64,000 bases of DNA, taken from Hanleya hanleyi (lineage: Eukaryota > Mollusca > Polyplacophora > Lepidopleurida > Hanleyidae). Below the pieces are notes generated by a model that was not told the origin of the DNA, made no database searches, and was given only the letters and a program-made list of their open reading frames with translations. The translations under genes were made by a program, and so were the position numbers. The stretch lies in assembly GCA_036873755.1 (NCBI GenBank), contig JAVTVY010018713.1:19473-83472 (forward strand). Reading direction: 5' to 3'. This document shows positions 11,191-22,560 of this stretch, piece after piece. The first letter of the stretch is position 1. Each line of letters starts with the position of its first letter.

Positions 11191-12480
11191 CTACATTATG
11201 TTCAAAGAACGATTACGCTGCAGTCCTCAGATTCTCTCTGGGTTCATCAGTTTACATAGGCAATTTGGATTTACTGAGTTCATCAAAATGTTCAGTTGGC
11301 AAATTTGCAGGGGTTGCTTTTTACTTGGCCTTCATTTCTTATTACTTTAGCTGCAACAAATTGACATGCCCGTCAGAACGATACTGTCAGAGGGAATCCC
11401 AGTTCAGGGATTTCCCCACAATAATGATGGCGTCAGCAATAATGCGAACATGGTGTTCGGCGATAATGGCAGCGTGGTCGAGCATGAGACTCTGACCAGC
11501 CATGCAGGACAATTGTCATTGCCAGTTTGGCGAATAAAACAGACTTTTTCAGCTTTGAAATAGCGTGAACATCGCCTGCTCAAAAACAGGGGAAAACTGC
11601 TGCGACTGATTAAATTTTCCAGCATAAAATGGCAGGGGACAAAACGACCAGGTTTCAACATTTTGGAATATATTTTTCTTGCTACTCAGGCTAGGGCGTA
11701 GAAATTAGTTGAGATGGGGACATGGAAGAAAAAAAAACCTTTTAATGCTATAAATTGTGCCGACGGGAAACAAGGGATAGGGTACATATGATCAGCCTAA
11801 TATACCGTAGTCCTACTTTGGCTTCCTGGCTCAGTATTCGCACGTACGGGACGGGAGAAGCTTTGGGTCATCACCTGCAAGAAGCATACACTTGTGGGGG
11901 CGGTAGAAATCCCAGATTATGAGCATACACGATTTATGGCTACTCTGTGTACTTGTATACCGGTGAAAATAGTCCCAGGTTCATATCATTCGAGATTTGA
12001 TTTGGTTCGGTTAGCACAGATGACTACCCCAATGCATTGTGTGAATCTTAACTATTTTAGTTAGTTAGGCCTACCGTACCAGGCCACTACCAAACTTGCT
12101 CCGAAACCAGGGAGATATCACTCTACGGCATCATTGCCTATCGAACTGGGTACTTGCATACTCCTCCGAGCAGAGAATCATGGGTAAATTCAAAATGACG
12201 ATCATGAGAGTGCGACTTAAAAGACGTGTTTTCTTCGTTTTTCTTCAAAATATTGACTTTTTTTCTCATAAATTAGCCCAAAATAATTTATTTCACATGG
12301 ATAATTATTTCCTAATTTCTTTTGCCGTTTAAAAAAAATCAGAAAACTGACCAAAAAATCGTCCCCAAAATGCACTTTTTAATATGACATCAGTGTGACG
12401 TCATCAGAGCAGCCATCTTGAATTTTCTACATTTTTTGGTAGAGTTTGACTCTTGATATTTAAGGAACCTGGTGCGGTTT
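11191..12480. other. no gene seen
   Basis: A 106-codon plus-strand frame at 11175-11495 has no recognisable domain and no supporting splice or promoter signals, and begins inside a repeat. The rest is AT-rich and unremarkable. Confidence 0.45.
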
Positions 12481-12501
12481 ATGCGGGTTTAGCCACCTGT
12501 G

Positions 12502-12515
12502 CCACCAGGGGGCGC
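12502..12515 (+). promoter_or_regulatory. perfect CTCF-consensus motif
   Basis: CCACCAGGGGGCGC matches the bilaterian CTCF core CCASYAGRKGGCRS at all 14 positions. It sits in otherwise AT-rich, gene-free DNA. Occupancy cannot be judged from sequence. Confidence 0.5.
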
Positions 12516-13029
12516 CACCTACCGATAGTGGGCGTTACCAACTTGTTTCTTTAACGACAACTAATCAGCGTGGTCATATCTAGCTATGTGCCAATGTCAC
12601 CAGTTAGTTCCGCATACATTTTCATTTTTGGAGCTTGTATAACTGAACTGAACTCTACAAAATGACTACCATTACTCTGTGATGGCGATAATATGCCACG
12701 CTTGAAATAACATTGTAATTCTCTCCATATAAACTACATAATAGTTGCCTCATGTACTGCACGGGGCTGAACTGCATAGGGTGATAGGCCGGAATAAAGG
12801 TCAATAATGTCGTATACGGTCATAGAGGTGTGTGCAGTTTAACACTCAGGAATTTGACTGGGCATGGAATATAAGCGATATACACACCGGCCGCCTATAT
12901 GATTACTTTCTATGACTTCAGTGACCTTGTCCGCATGAACACCAATACATGACGTAACGCTATGTAATTGAGCCCGGGTACATGAAACAACTATTAGGAG
13001 TTTGTGCACCGCCGAGCGCCTCCACTCAA

Positions 13030-13240
13030 AGTTTCTCAAATTTGGCGATACATATCGCATGCTGATAGCAAAATACGAGCGTAGCGTGCAAGATCTATGG
13101 CGTTACGTTTCGTAACTTGTGTCTAATTCCGCTTAACCCGGGGCTAGGGGCCGTATGAACCCATGTACTTCATGATCCTCATGGTATTCATATGAACAGT
13201 CACAATCAAAGCGTGACTGAGATACATCATTCTTTAGATG
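13030..13240 (-). repeat. dispersed repeat, inverted partner of 8020-8230
   Basis: Reverse-complement copy carrying TTTGGCGATACATATCGCATG, AGCAAAATACGAGCGTAGCG, AATTCCGCTTAACCCGGGGC and CATATGAACAGTCACAAT. The two copies lie 4.8 kb apart. Confidence 0.8.
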
Positions 13241-13284
13241 ACGACCTTACAACGAATATTATAGATTAAGAATACTGATCAGCG

Positions 13285-13520
13285 ATACGGATTTGATATT
13301 TTTGGAACATCATGATGTCTTGCCGGCATCATTGAAAACTGTTGACCGCTTCTCTCTTGCAGGAAACAAGCGTAGGTTTATGTATACTATGATTGTCTTT
13401 TTTGAATTTGGTGCTAATACTGTTATATGGAATATGAAATAGGTCTTTGGATTATGGACGCGGATATTCTCTAATGGACGACGGCTGAATTATGGATGAC
13501 GGACCAGACGCTTGTAATTT
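13285..13520 (+). repeat. dispersed repeat 'GGACGACGGCTGAATATT', copy 3 (long)
   Basis: The most complete copy. It shows GATCAGCGATACGGATTTGA, GGAACATCATGATGTCTTGC, CATTGAAAACTGTTGACCGC, TTCTCTCTTGCAGGAAACAA, GGTCTTTGGATTATGGACGC, CTCTAATGGACGACGGCTGA and ATGACGGACCAGACGCTTGT. Confidence 0.8.
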
Positions 13521-14003
13521 TGTATAAAGATAATTATTTATTTCAAGTATGATATATTATCAATATCACAGATTAATCGAAGTCTTTTTGTAGTTCAGTT
13601 CACATTGATATTTATACACGCTGCAAAAAGAAAATTGATGCGGAACTAGTGAATTGTGACAATCTCAAAAATAGAAGACTAATTAAAATCTTTAGTTATA
13701 GATGTCCACATTTCCCATGGAAAGTCAAGGAAGATTTGGATTATAAATTCTATAAGACTCCAGTAATATGCCTAGTTACCCTTTATGTTGTGCCATTAAC
13801 ATTTCTGCATAAATCAACCAATGAGTTGTCGGGTTTTAAACAGCGTGCGTTACACAACATTCATTGGTGTCACCTTACCCGTATACACACATATAGGCCC
13901 CTATCTGGGAAGTATTTTCTGTGGGGCTACGAATTTGGATTTATCTTAATCATGTGCCCAGTACAGCACCTGTGTAATCGAACAGCCTTTCCTTATTCTA
14001 TTG
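13521..14003. other. no supported gene
   Basis: A 126-codon frame (13649-14029) runs into the SINE at 14004 and has no recognised domain; it is treated as chance. Confidence 0.4.
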
Positions 14004-14256
14004 GGCCCCGTGGGGCTTTCGGGGGTTGACCTGGGATGTTGTGCACACCGCAGGTCATGGTAAGAATAGGCCTCAGCTCCTCAGACAGCTTGTCGTAAGA
14101 GGCGACTAACTGAGGCACCCGTGGGGTTCCCGGGTGTGAAAAGGAATGGGACCCCACCCGTGTGGTTCCCGGGTGTGGAAAGGAATAGGACCCAACGTCG
14201 TGATATGACTGAAATATAGTTGAAAGCGACGTTAAATCATATTCACTCACTTATTC
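14004..14256 (+). mobile_element. SINE-like element with CGACGTTAAAT...ACTC tail
   Basis: Starts around GGCCCCGTGGGGCTTTCGGG, then GGTCATGGTAAGAATAGGCC, then GCTTGTCGTAAGAGGCGACT, a duplicated CCCGTG.GGTTCCCGGGTGTG block, and the tail CGTCGTGATATGACTGAAAT / GACGTTAAATCATATTCACTCACT. The GTCGTAAGAGGCGACTAAC core is one I associate with abalone-type interspersed repeats. The 5' head is not a clear tRNA or 5S sequence, so the element may be 5'-truncated or of another head type. Confidence 0.7.
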
Positions 14257-15309
14257 ACCTTTCTTCCCTAAATTGAGTATACTATTATGAAAATATAGTC
14301 ATTTATATGAAACCCACCTCCGAACTAAGAAGTTCACTTTGGGGACCTGCCACGTACAGATCCTACCCCAGCCATTGAATTACAGAAAAAAAGGTTATAC
14401 CACAATTTGACGTGACATCCACCCTAGACATGTTACAAGAGGGTTGCTCTAACATAATATGCAGCCAGACCGTTTATGTGGTGTGGGTTGAGCGAGACCA
14501 TTTTATCACCGGCCTGACTCCTGGACTAATTGTTCCCCGCCCTCATTTAGCGAGAGTTGTCCAGGAAATCGACTTTGTTCGCGCTTATCGCTTGAACAAA
14601 TCGTTACAAATGTAAGGAATTGCTGGGCTACTTCATAGAATAGATAATCGGGAGATATAAAAAACATATATATGTGGAGCTGTGGTAAATGATATTGCCT
14701 TCATCAAAAAAATTACTTTAGTTTGGATTTCGTCTATGAAGACAATGCAACTATGGGGCATAGAGATTTTTATCGCATGTTAAGCTGAATCAAGATATAC
14801 ATAATATATACGGCGCTGTTGCAAACGCGATCGTTCCTTTTAGTTAAATAGCCGTCGTTAGAAATGCACCATAAACCACCTGGTCCATCTACATGCATAT
14901 ACCACTGTCAACACATCGGTTGCCTAGTCAACGACATCCCTGTTGTCTCTGCATGAAAGCGAAGCCCTATGCGTTGGTTAATGGGCGTACAAGGGAATAA
15001 CTAATGATAAGGGACTTGAGGCGCATCGAACCCTCTCGGGCATATATGATACATCCACGGAATACATATACTCCAGGCACCAAATTGGAAGGTATGTTGT
15101 TTTTCGCTTCTCTAAGTACGTCCGAAGAAGTTAGTCGAGCAGCAATAAGACAGAATCTTGCCGTTTCTATAATGTTATGGTTTTCCAAATGCTTCTAGAC
15201 CAGACATGTATGTCTATGATGTTTCCAGGTGATGCCATTTTATTGCTTTTTGATCATTTTTGCTTCAATCTGAATACAGCGTTTGAGAAGGTATCTTGTT
15301 TATCCCATA
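14257..15309. other. no gene seen
   Basis: Short frames on both strands (for example 15004-15198 and its antisense) show no recognisable protein or splice support. Confidence 0.4.
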
Positions 15310-15580
15310 CTCTGTTAAAAATCTTTAGTGAAATTTCACTCAAGTAAGGTGACTTTCACTCCAGTTGAGTGACTTTCACTCAAGTTGAGTGAGTTCAGCT
15401 TAAGTGGAATCAAGTTCACTCAGCTTAGGTGAGTTTATCGACTCAAACGTGAGTGAGTTTTCATCCAGCTTGACTGAATTTCACTCCATTTGAGTGCATT
15501 TCACTCAAATTGATCGGGATGAATTCCCCCTCTTACTTTAATGAACTTTACTCACACAAGTTTTTAAAGAGATTATACAG
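15310..15580. mobile_element. palindrome-array MITE, module TTTCACTCAA/TTGAGTGA
   Basis: Flanked by CTGTTAAAAATCTTTAG and the inverted AAGTTTTTAAAGAGATT. The interior repeats CACTCAA.TTGAGTG palindromes about every 20-25 bases (ACTTTCACTCAAGTTGAGTG and variants) roughly ten times. No coding. Confidence 0.7.
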
Positions 15581-15996
15581 AATTTTCTACTGGCGTAATA
15601 TTCGGTTTGAACATGGCAGCTAATCGAGACCACCACACTCCCCCCCTTCTTATTTTGATCTGGAGGGTATTGCCGTTGGCACGTTCGTTTGTATGCTTGT
15701 CCCTACATCACTTTCAGATGACCAGCCTATCTCCAGATGAATATTTCTGGACTTACTGTATAACCAGTGATAGTCTATATGTACACAGTTTCCATGAACC
15801 AAAACGTATCTAATGTTTTCAAAGTCACCATATTTCAGTTATATTAAAAAATCCATGGTAAAATATATTCGAAATCCCAATTTCAATCTTCAGTTCACTC
15901 CGGTTTACGTAATTATGACTCGGGGCATCATCGAGATAACATTTGGACATTTTGTCTGTAGATCAGTGGAACTCAAATTGGTTTATAAGTGGAAAG
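15581..15996. other. no feature seen
   Basis: Two short frames, 15607-15813 and 15813-16022, abut by chance. No domain is recognised. Confidence 0.4.
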
Positions 15997-16198
15997 TAAG
16001 CGGAAATTGTGTAATAAATTGACCATGAGTCTATTTTAGCGTAATGACTTATTTGAGCATCCATTGACATATTGAAGGTTTTGGAATAATAGACGAATCA
16101 ATACGATTCGTCTTTTATTCCAATGTCAAGGGATTCTTAAATAAGTCATTTTACTCTAAAATAGCCTCATGGTCAATTTATTACGTAATTTCCACTTA
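15997..16198. mobile_element. hairpin MITE with ~90-bp arms
   Basis: Left arm TAAGCGGAAATTGTGTAATA, TTGACCATGAG, CTATTTTAG, ATGACTTATTT, ATTGACAT; right arm is the complement with a few changes, ending TCCACTTA at 16198. The centre near 16095 carries GACGAATC..GATTCGTC. Typical short non-autonomous DNA transposon. Confidence 0.85.
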
Positions 16199-16215
16199 CC
16201 GTACGTAAGTTCTTC

Positions 16216-17110
16216 TTGCGCAATTTCCTCTCACATACCCATCCCTCTTTGAGAATATGGATACTTGGATTTTGTTACAATATGATTACCCTTCCCTACA
16301 ACGTTTCTGCTGAAGTCTTTGGCGAGAAGGGGGTTGCCTTTGTGCTTATAATCAACCAATGTGATATACCTGACTGCCCATTTGAAGTTTATCGCGCTGA
16401 CGAGGACAGCTTGGGCCATCGTAAAGTTGTACATGTCAAATGTAGATGTTCCTCACCCGTTGTGCCCAAATGTCAGAGCCGCTTCTATTGGACGCAGATA
16501 TCTACTAAATCCGAATGTCTTCAATGAGAAACTCTGCAATTAAATTAGACATTGGGATAAATATCTTCACGGCGTTAAGAAGACCTTCCCTTCCCCAAAA
16601 GGGATCTCATTGGACGCTGTTTTATGGCGTGAGCCGAAGAAGAAAGCCAACGACATCGAAGCCGCCCTGAAGAATATGGCGCACAGCATTCAGATCTGCG
16701 CCTTGGGTGCCTTCGCTGGGACGACGACAACATGTCAAAACTGCCAGACCCGGAAGGTCAACAGAAGAAAAACAATGTCTAGAACACGTCAACAAGTAGG
16801 CTTACATTGATGATATCCTGCCCATTTTCGGTGAAATACCTAGAGAACGCTGCCCTGGATGTGAGTTTGATTACCCTACCCAGGGTCGCCACGATTGTAT
16901 GATGGATGAACCCGACAATATGGCGGAATTATACTTCGCTTCGACGAAGCCATGGAACGAATCGACAATGATGTTGCCATAATAAGTTCGTGGAAAGCCA
17001 AATGGAAGTGAAGACTGGCATGAGACGGAACTGAGAACCACTGAACTCGAGAAAGGACGAACCGGGCTCTATCAAAACAAACTATCCCGAATATTGCCAA
17101 AGGCATCCAG
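16216..17110 (+). pseudogene. degenerate protein-coding remnant, function unknown
   Basis: Plus-strand fragments in several frames look coding. A frame at 16806-16977 reads DDILPIFGEIPRERCPGCEF then DYPTQGRHDCMM, a C-x2-C ... H-x-C arrangement. A shifted frame continues with RFDEAMERIDNDVAIISSWK. An upstream frame at 16610-16810 has CQNCQTRKVNRR. The GC content is raised and frames change by shifts, as expected of a decayed gene. The CPGC..(D/H)PTQ..HDC pattern reminds me of proteins encoded by multicopy mobile DNA of marine animals, but I cannot name the family. A spliced real gene is a less likely alternative. Confidence 0.4.
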
Positions 17111-17399
17111 AGACAGTAACGCTACAAACTACATCTGATATCGTTAGCCCGAAAACATCGGCTAAGGGGTCTATTTTTTTTTTTTTTTATTGTTGTTGCT
17201 GACCCCTTTAGCCCGAATCACATATACAGACCGAAAAGGAAAAAAATAAATAAGACGTCAGTCGCTCGAGATCTTCAACTGCACACGGCGTGGGGAATTG
17301 AGACAAAGGCACAAAAAGCATTTTATCGAATAAATAATATGATTTGGCATCTCCAGAACTTTGATAATCAACTAATGACTCATTCTGTTAGATGAAATC
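17111..17399. other. low-complexity spacer
   Basis: Contains a T14 run near 17177 and otherwise unremarkable sequence. Confidence 0.4.
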
Positions 17400-17610
17400 T
17401 TCTTCCAAACTCTAATTTTGTCATCTAACTCGTCAAGTTGCCGCCATTTTCAGTCTCGTTGAGAGAACGAGATTGTCAACGCGATTGACCTTCTGACCAC
17501 GTGACTCGTCCATTTCACCATAGTCAGATCAGAAAGGTCACGATACTAGTGCGCGCGCGCGGCCAAGTCTCGTTGAGCTGTAATCTGAAGAAATGGCGGT
17601 AAACATCGAA
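17400..17610. promoter_or_regulatory. CpG-rich promoter-like stretch
   Basis: An island of CpG and factor-like motifs in AT-rich DNA: GCCGCCAT near 17441, CCACGTGAC near 17498, GCGCGCGCGCGGCC near 17551, two GTCTCGTTGAG boxes, and AAATGGCGGTAA near 17592. CACGTG and GCCGCCAT/ATGGCGG are typical of metazoan core-promoter regions (bHLH-ZIP, YY1). No clear downstream exon could be assigned on either strand. Confidence 0.35.
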
Positions 17611-18690
17611 ATCGAGCGTTTATTGTGTTTTCTTCGTCGTCACTAATTTTCTGTAGTCCCAAACAGTCAAAAGAGATGGTACATGGTGAAAGAAGCTCAG
17701 GTCGGTCAAACTATATCAAATTGGCATATTTTTTCTCTCCGGTTTCGTTATTTTCGTCAGCGAAAAGTTGCTCTTCGCGACACGAATTTTTTTCTCCAAA
17801 ATTTAACCCACCCTCGATCTGGGCTGTGATAGGAATGCCAAGCCCCCTTACCCTAAATTTACCTATCACAGCCAGAGTTTCTGGGTTACTGATATCGTAT
17901 ACGTAAAACTGAATGTTTTCAACGGATCATCATCCATGTATCTTTTTCAATTATCGATTTCAATATATACATTTTAATCTACTCACTTTGTTGTGTTGCT
18001 CAGTAAATTAACCATCATCCGGACGCATGGTACGATCATACGTAGATACTTCTGTTCGTAGCCATGCGTTAACAGGTTTTATCTGGGTATATTAGGGCGT
18101 ATCCGAAAGGTCACAGCCGTTTGGCTGCGTGGAACCCGCGATCGGCACAAACGAATTCATTTAACGAAGACACGAACCCTATCGCCGATTTTATTTCTTC
18201 CAAATATTTTAAACCGTTCATAAAATCGATCTTCTTAAGAAAGAACAAACAATTATGTATCAGGATTGTGAGAGGTAAAGAAGCTAATTTCTACAGCTTC
18301 GGCCTGGTCTCGCGCAGTATACCACAGTCGTACCCCTCGTGTTCTACGATCCCGTAGCGTGTCCGATTTCAAGGTCAAATATTTAAAAACAGATAATTTC
18401 AGTGGCTCGTTTACTCATGTGACGTAATGCTTTGTGAAGCTGGAATAGGGCCAGATACACGGTAAATGAAGCCAATACGCTAAGGGTATGTGAAATGTCT
18501 TAATCCCTTAGCTCGGTAAAATGTAATTTATCTAGCTGTCGTCGAACATTTGAATTCATATATTCATTTACATGTCCTCAATTCAGATAATTTAATATGA
18601 TTAGACCAGGGACCATAAAATGAATTTATTGTGCTCTCCCTGATTAGGGGATTCTTGGCTTCGCGAAATCAATAAAACGAATGCTGAATC
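17611..18690. other. no supported gene
   Basis: Frames at 17625-17906 and 18121-18357 lack recognisable domains. If the CpG-rich stretch at 17.5 kb is a promoter, a first exon could lie here, but I cannot define one. Confidence 0.4.
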
Positions 18691-18752
18691 TACGGTGGCT
18701 CATAAGTGACATTGATATTTTTTTAATTTTGTATTTTTTTTTTTTGCATTAT

Positions 18753-19125
18753 CACCTAGGTGGAAATTATTCTCACCTGGGTGGGAATTATTTTCACCTG
18801 GGTGGATATTATTCTCACCTGGGTGGAAATTATTTTCACCTGGGTGATAATATTATCACCTGGGTGGAAATTATTCTCACCTGGGTGGATATTATTATCA
18901 CCTGGGTGGAAATTATTTTCACCTGGGTGGAAATTATTCTCACCTGGGTGGAAATTATTCTCACCTGGGTGGAAATTATTTTCACCTGGGTGATAATGTT
19001 ATCACCTGGGTGCAAATTATTCTCACCTGGGTGGATATTATTATCACCTGGGTGGAAAATTATTTTCACCTGGGTGGAAATTATTATCACCTGGGTGGAA
19101 ATTATTCTCACCTGGGTGGAAATCA
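18753..19125 (+). repeat. 21-bp tandem array, about 17 units (left arm)
   Basis: Unit CACCTGGGTGGAAATTATTC plus one base. CACCTGGGTG is a near-palindrome containing an E-box (CACCTG). Because 21 is divisible by three, all frames stay open and produce spurious 80-160-residue ORFs on both strands. Confidence 0.95.
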
Positions 19126-19471
19126 TTATATATTTTCATTTTATTGTATTAATATTATAGTCAGTTTGGCCACAGATTGCCCGTATGTACATGTACATGA
19201 CGTACTGTCACTATGGGTGCACTCCACACTAGGTCACGGTTTCGCACAAATGGCCCTAATTTCAGAATAAGGAAGGTCGCCTGTTTTTGACAGCATGGTA
19301 ATTCTTCTTCCCTTTCTACTAACTGAAATCTATAGTATCACCCTGCTGGACGTAACCATTTCTTCAAACGAAGATTTAACATTTGCTTGCTGCATTTGCG
19401 TACACTTCGCCATCCATAAGATGGCTTGCGAATCGTGTGTCTCCATTATCGCGGAGCGATATCCGGTGTTC

Positions 19472-20503
19472 ATGGGCGTCGCTAGGATTTTTCAAATGTG
19501 GGTCGATTATCATAGCACTTTAGGCGAGGGTCCAGGGGCCGCGTAGGCCCAGGAAGCTCCGGGGTCCTAGATCGCCGGAGATGCGTTCTGAACGTTTTTT
19601 CCGGAAATAAAACGGATCATACTGCATGCACATTTATGATTCTATTATCACGATTTTTTTTCTCGCAATTATAAGCATGCATCGATATTGAAAACATCGC
19701 ACCTCATGCCTTCATCCATTTGACGTTCTAGTTATATTTAAAACCTACAAAACGATGACTTGTAGTTCTTGGGAGGGAAACCAATATGCCTACAGATACG
19801 ATTCATTCACACACAGATAAAACAAGGAAATCCTCACAGCCCAACAGGCGAGGGTCCACGAGCCGTTTAGGCCCCGGAAGCTCCGAAGTTGCAGATCTCC
19901 AGAGACGCGTTCTAAGAGTTTTCCCAGAAATAGATTCGAACGTAATGTATGCAGATTTATGGTTCTATTTTCACGTATGTTTCGCATTTATAAGCACTCA
20001 TCGATATTGGAAAAATCATACTTCATGCCAGAATCCATTTGACTGTTTAGTTATATTTATCACATAAAAAGAACACATAAAAAACCGATGACCTTTACAT
20101 GATGGAACATTAGAACCAATATGATAGCGATTCATTTACACAAAGCTAACATGAGCGATCGTCACAGCCTGACAGGCGAGGGTCCAGGGGCCGCCTAAGC
20201 CCCGGAAGCTCCAGGGTCTCCGGTTGCCGGAGATACGTTTTACCCGTTTTCTCGGAAACAAATCTGAACACAATGTATATAGATCTATGGTTCTATTTTC
20301 ACATTTGTTTCGCATAAACCCGCATCGATATTGAAGAATATGCCGGACTCCATTTGACTTCCTGGTTCGACACAAACAAAACGGGCCTTTTACACACCAC
20401 TACACGTCTTGGCACTCTATCTGTTATTTTTTTGTTGTTTTTTTTTATTTTATGTTTTATGTTCGCACCGGACCTTCCCCCCCCCCCCCCTAACGACGCC
20501 CCT
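19472..20503. mobile_element. nested TIR element with three ~325-bp internal repeats
   Basis: Left end ATGGGCGTCGCTAGG, right end the complement of AGGGGCGTCGTTAGG, both flanked by GGTGTT (19465-19470 and 20504-20509). Inside are three diverged direct repeats starting near 19519, 19848 and 20173. Each contains GCGAGGGTCCA, GGCC.CGGAAGCTCC, GGAGA.(G/A)CGTT, ATTTATGGTTCTATT-type and CATCGATATTG blocks. The right end has a C14 run. No transposase frame. Confidence 0.7.
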
Positions 20504-20509
20504 GGTGTT

Positions 20510-21228
20510 TTACCGGATTCTGTTCGGCCTTCATCCGGCGGTGAACAGACTCGAGAAATCTGATAAATTACAGGTATTCATACCACTTCTGGAACAGATA
20601 TTGCCTGAGCTTACAAAATATATAGGTATGAATAACTTTCGTATCATACAAGAGGTGTGGTGGATCTGAAATGTTGAACAAGTAGTTCATCACATGACTC
20701 GAAAATGGCGAGTTACGTTGGGGTTACGTCGGTAGACCTTAGCTGATTGGCTGACGAAGTCACGTGGTATTGCTTTATGGAAATTCCCTCCTGCAATTGC
20801 CGAAAGTAGGCTGAACATGGATACACACGATCCCAGGGTCAGTCTTACCGCGTACAGATGACCGAGATGGTTACAGGTTGTTGCTTGCTGGTCTCAACTA
20901 CGCGACACTACCGAGTGAATCGTTTCCGGAATTGAATATCAGGCAGGCCAAAATCCTCACTTTTTCGAGAAACGAAAATGATGATCCTTTATGGCGATAA
21001 AATTTTGCACGTCTTTCATTTTCAATTTCAATAGCTCACTTGCCTCCTGGAATAATGGCATGAGTGTGCCCATTTGGAAAATATATAATTTTACAGGGGT
21101 TTTCTTAAAGATTTCACATATATTTAAGGCCGAAGACCCGAACCCATGTCTATTTTTAACCGCACATCATTTAGGTGTGGAATGCACCCTATACCAGCGC
21201 CGTTCACTCCGTTGTTTCATGCGAACTC
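20510..21228. other. interior of the foldback element
   Basis: No ORF or structural RNA recognised. Contains ordinary-looking unique sequence that may be captured host DNA. Confidence 0.4.
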
Positions 21229-21803
21229 CTTCTACCCAGGTGAGAATAATTTCCACCCAGGTGATAATAATATCCACCCAGGTGAGAATAATTTCCACCC
21301 AGGTGATAATATCACCCAGGTGAAAATAATTTCCACCCAGATGAGAATAATTTCCACCCAGGTGATAATAATTTCCACCCAGGTGAGAATAATTTCCACC
21401 CAGGTGATAATAATATCACCCGGGTGAAAATAATTTCCACCCAGGTGAAAATAATTTCCACCCAGGTGAAAATAATTTCCACCCAGGTGAGAATAATTTC
21501 CACCCAGGTGATAATAATATCACCCAGGTGAAAATAATTTCCACCCAGGTGAGAATAATTTCCACCCAGGTGATAATAATATCACCCAGGTGATAATAAT
21601 ATCACCCAGGTGAAAATAATTTCCACCCAGGTGAAAATAATTTCCACCCAGGTGAGAATAATTTCCACCCAGGTGATAATAATATCACCCAGGTGAAAAT
21701 AATTTCCACCCAGGTGAAAATAATTTCCACCCAGGTGAGAATAATTTCCACCCAGGTGATAATAATATCACCCGGGTGAGAATAATTTCCACCTAGGTGA
21801 TAA
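21229..21803 (-). repeat. 21-bp tandem array, about 27 units (right arm)
   Basis: Reverse complement of the left-arm unit (CACCCAGGTGAGAATAATTT and variants). The right array is about 200 bp longer than the left, so the arms have changed unit number independently since insertion. Confidence 0.95.
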
Positions 21804-21867
21804 TGCAAAAAAAAATAATTCATAATTAGAAAAAAGTCAATGTCACTTATGAGCCACCGTATGAATC

Positions 21868-22560
21868 ACTCAGACAAGGCGATGGAAAAAATCTGCGGTC
21901 GTAAACGTAACGTAAACACTGAGTGTCTAACACATCAGCAGAGTCTGGTATCCGATTCACAGGATTTGCAGGGCTCTGCCATCGTATTACGTTTTTAGTG
22001 TAATTTATTTTCCAAACAAAAAGGTAGCTCTCGACCGCATTAATAGGCCATGAGTTAATCCTTGACATGTTATTATCAGATTATATAACAATGTTTGTAC
22101 AGCCAAGTAAGACATGGTCGATGATCACCGATCCACACTCTATTATTCCATCTTCATTACGCCAGGCAACTTTTAAGTTCACAATTCGATTATGTTTAGT
22201 GTGAGGTCTTCCACACAATTAGCTACGACATTCCTCCTAAATATGGCAATTGGTTTGGCCAGATATATAGGTCAGCCAATCAATAAACCACTTCTGCGAC
22301 ACATTTTGAAACTTGAATTGATAATTGGTGGGCTAATATACCAAGGCTAATTCGAAGAGAGAACGTAGAAATTGATTTGAGGTGAGAGGCCCGTTCCTAT
22401 AGTCCTTCTTTGATAACGACAAATAATTTTGATATTAAATAAACTAAAACAAGCATACAATGCACACCACTCTCTGCAAATTATTGTTTTTAATTGAGAG
22501 ATAAAAAGTCATGAGAACAAAGAACTCGTATTCATCCTCCTTCTTTCGATTTTCCCGCAG
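21868..22560. other. no gene seen
   Basis: Includes the second copy of the 830-880 dispersed repeat at about 22335-22385. Otherwise nothing supported. Confidence 0.4.

Larger units (their letters stand above)
18691..21861. mobile_element. foldback-type transposon with tandem-repeat arms
   Basis: The ends are a perfect 25-bp terminal inverted repeat beginning TACGGTGGCTCATAAGTGAC. The 6-bp TGAATC directly flanks both ends (18685-18690 and 21862-21867), consistent with a target-site duplication. Just inside each end is a poly(T)/poly(A) run and then a long array of a 21-bp unit (18753-19125 on the left, complementary 21229-21803 on the right). The overall 3171-bp structure is that of foldback elements, whose arms are short tandem repeats. 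The superfamily cannot be assigned; 6-bp duplications occur in Polintons among others, but the TIR start is not Polinton-like. No transposase frame is present. A second element is nested at 19472-20503. Confidence 0.85.

Noticed and set aside
13649..14029. 126-codon ORF as a gene
   Set aside because: No domain, AT-rich codon use, ends inside a SINE.
18681..19160. 159-codon ORF of repeated FTWVEII units
   Set aside because: Translation of the 21-bp tandem array; frames on both strands are open simply because 21 is divisible by three.
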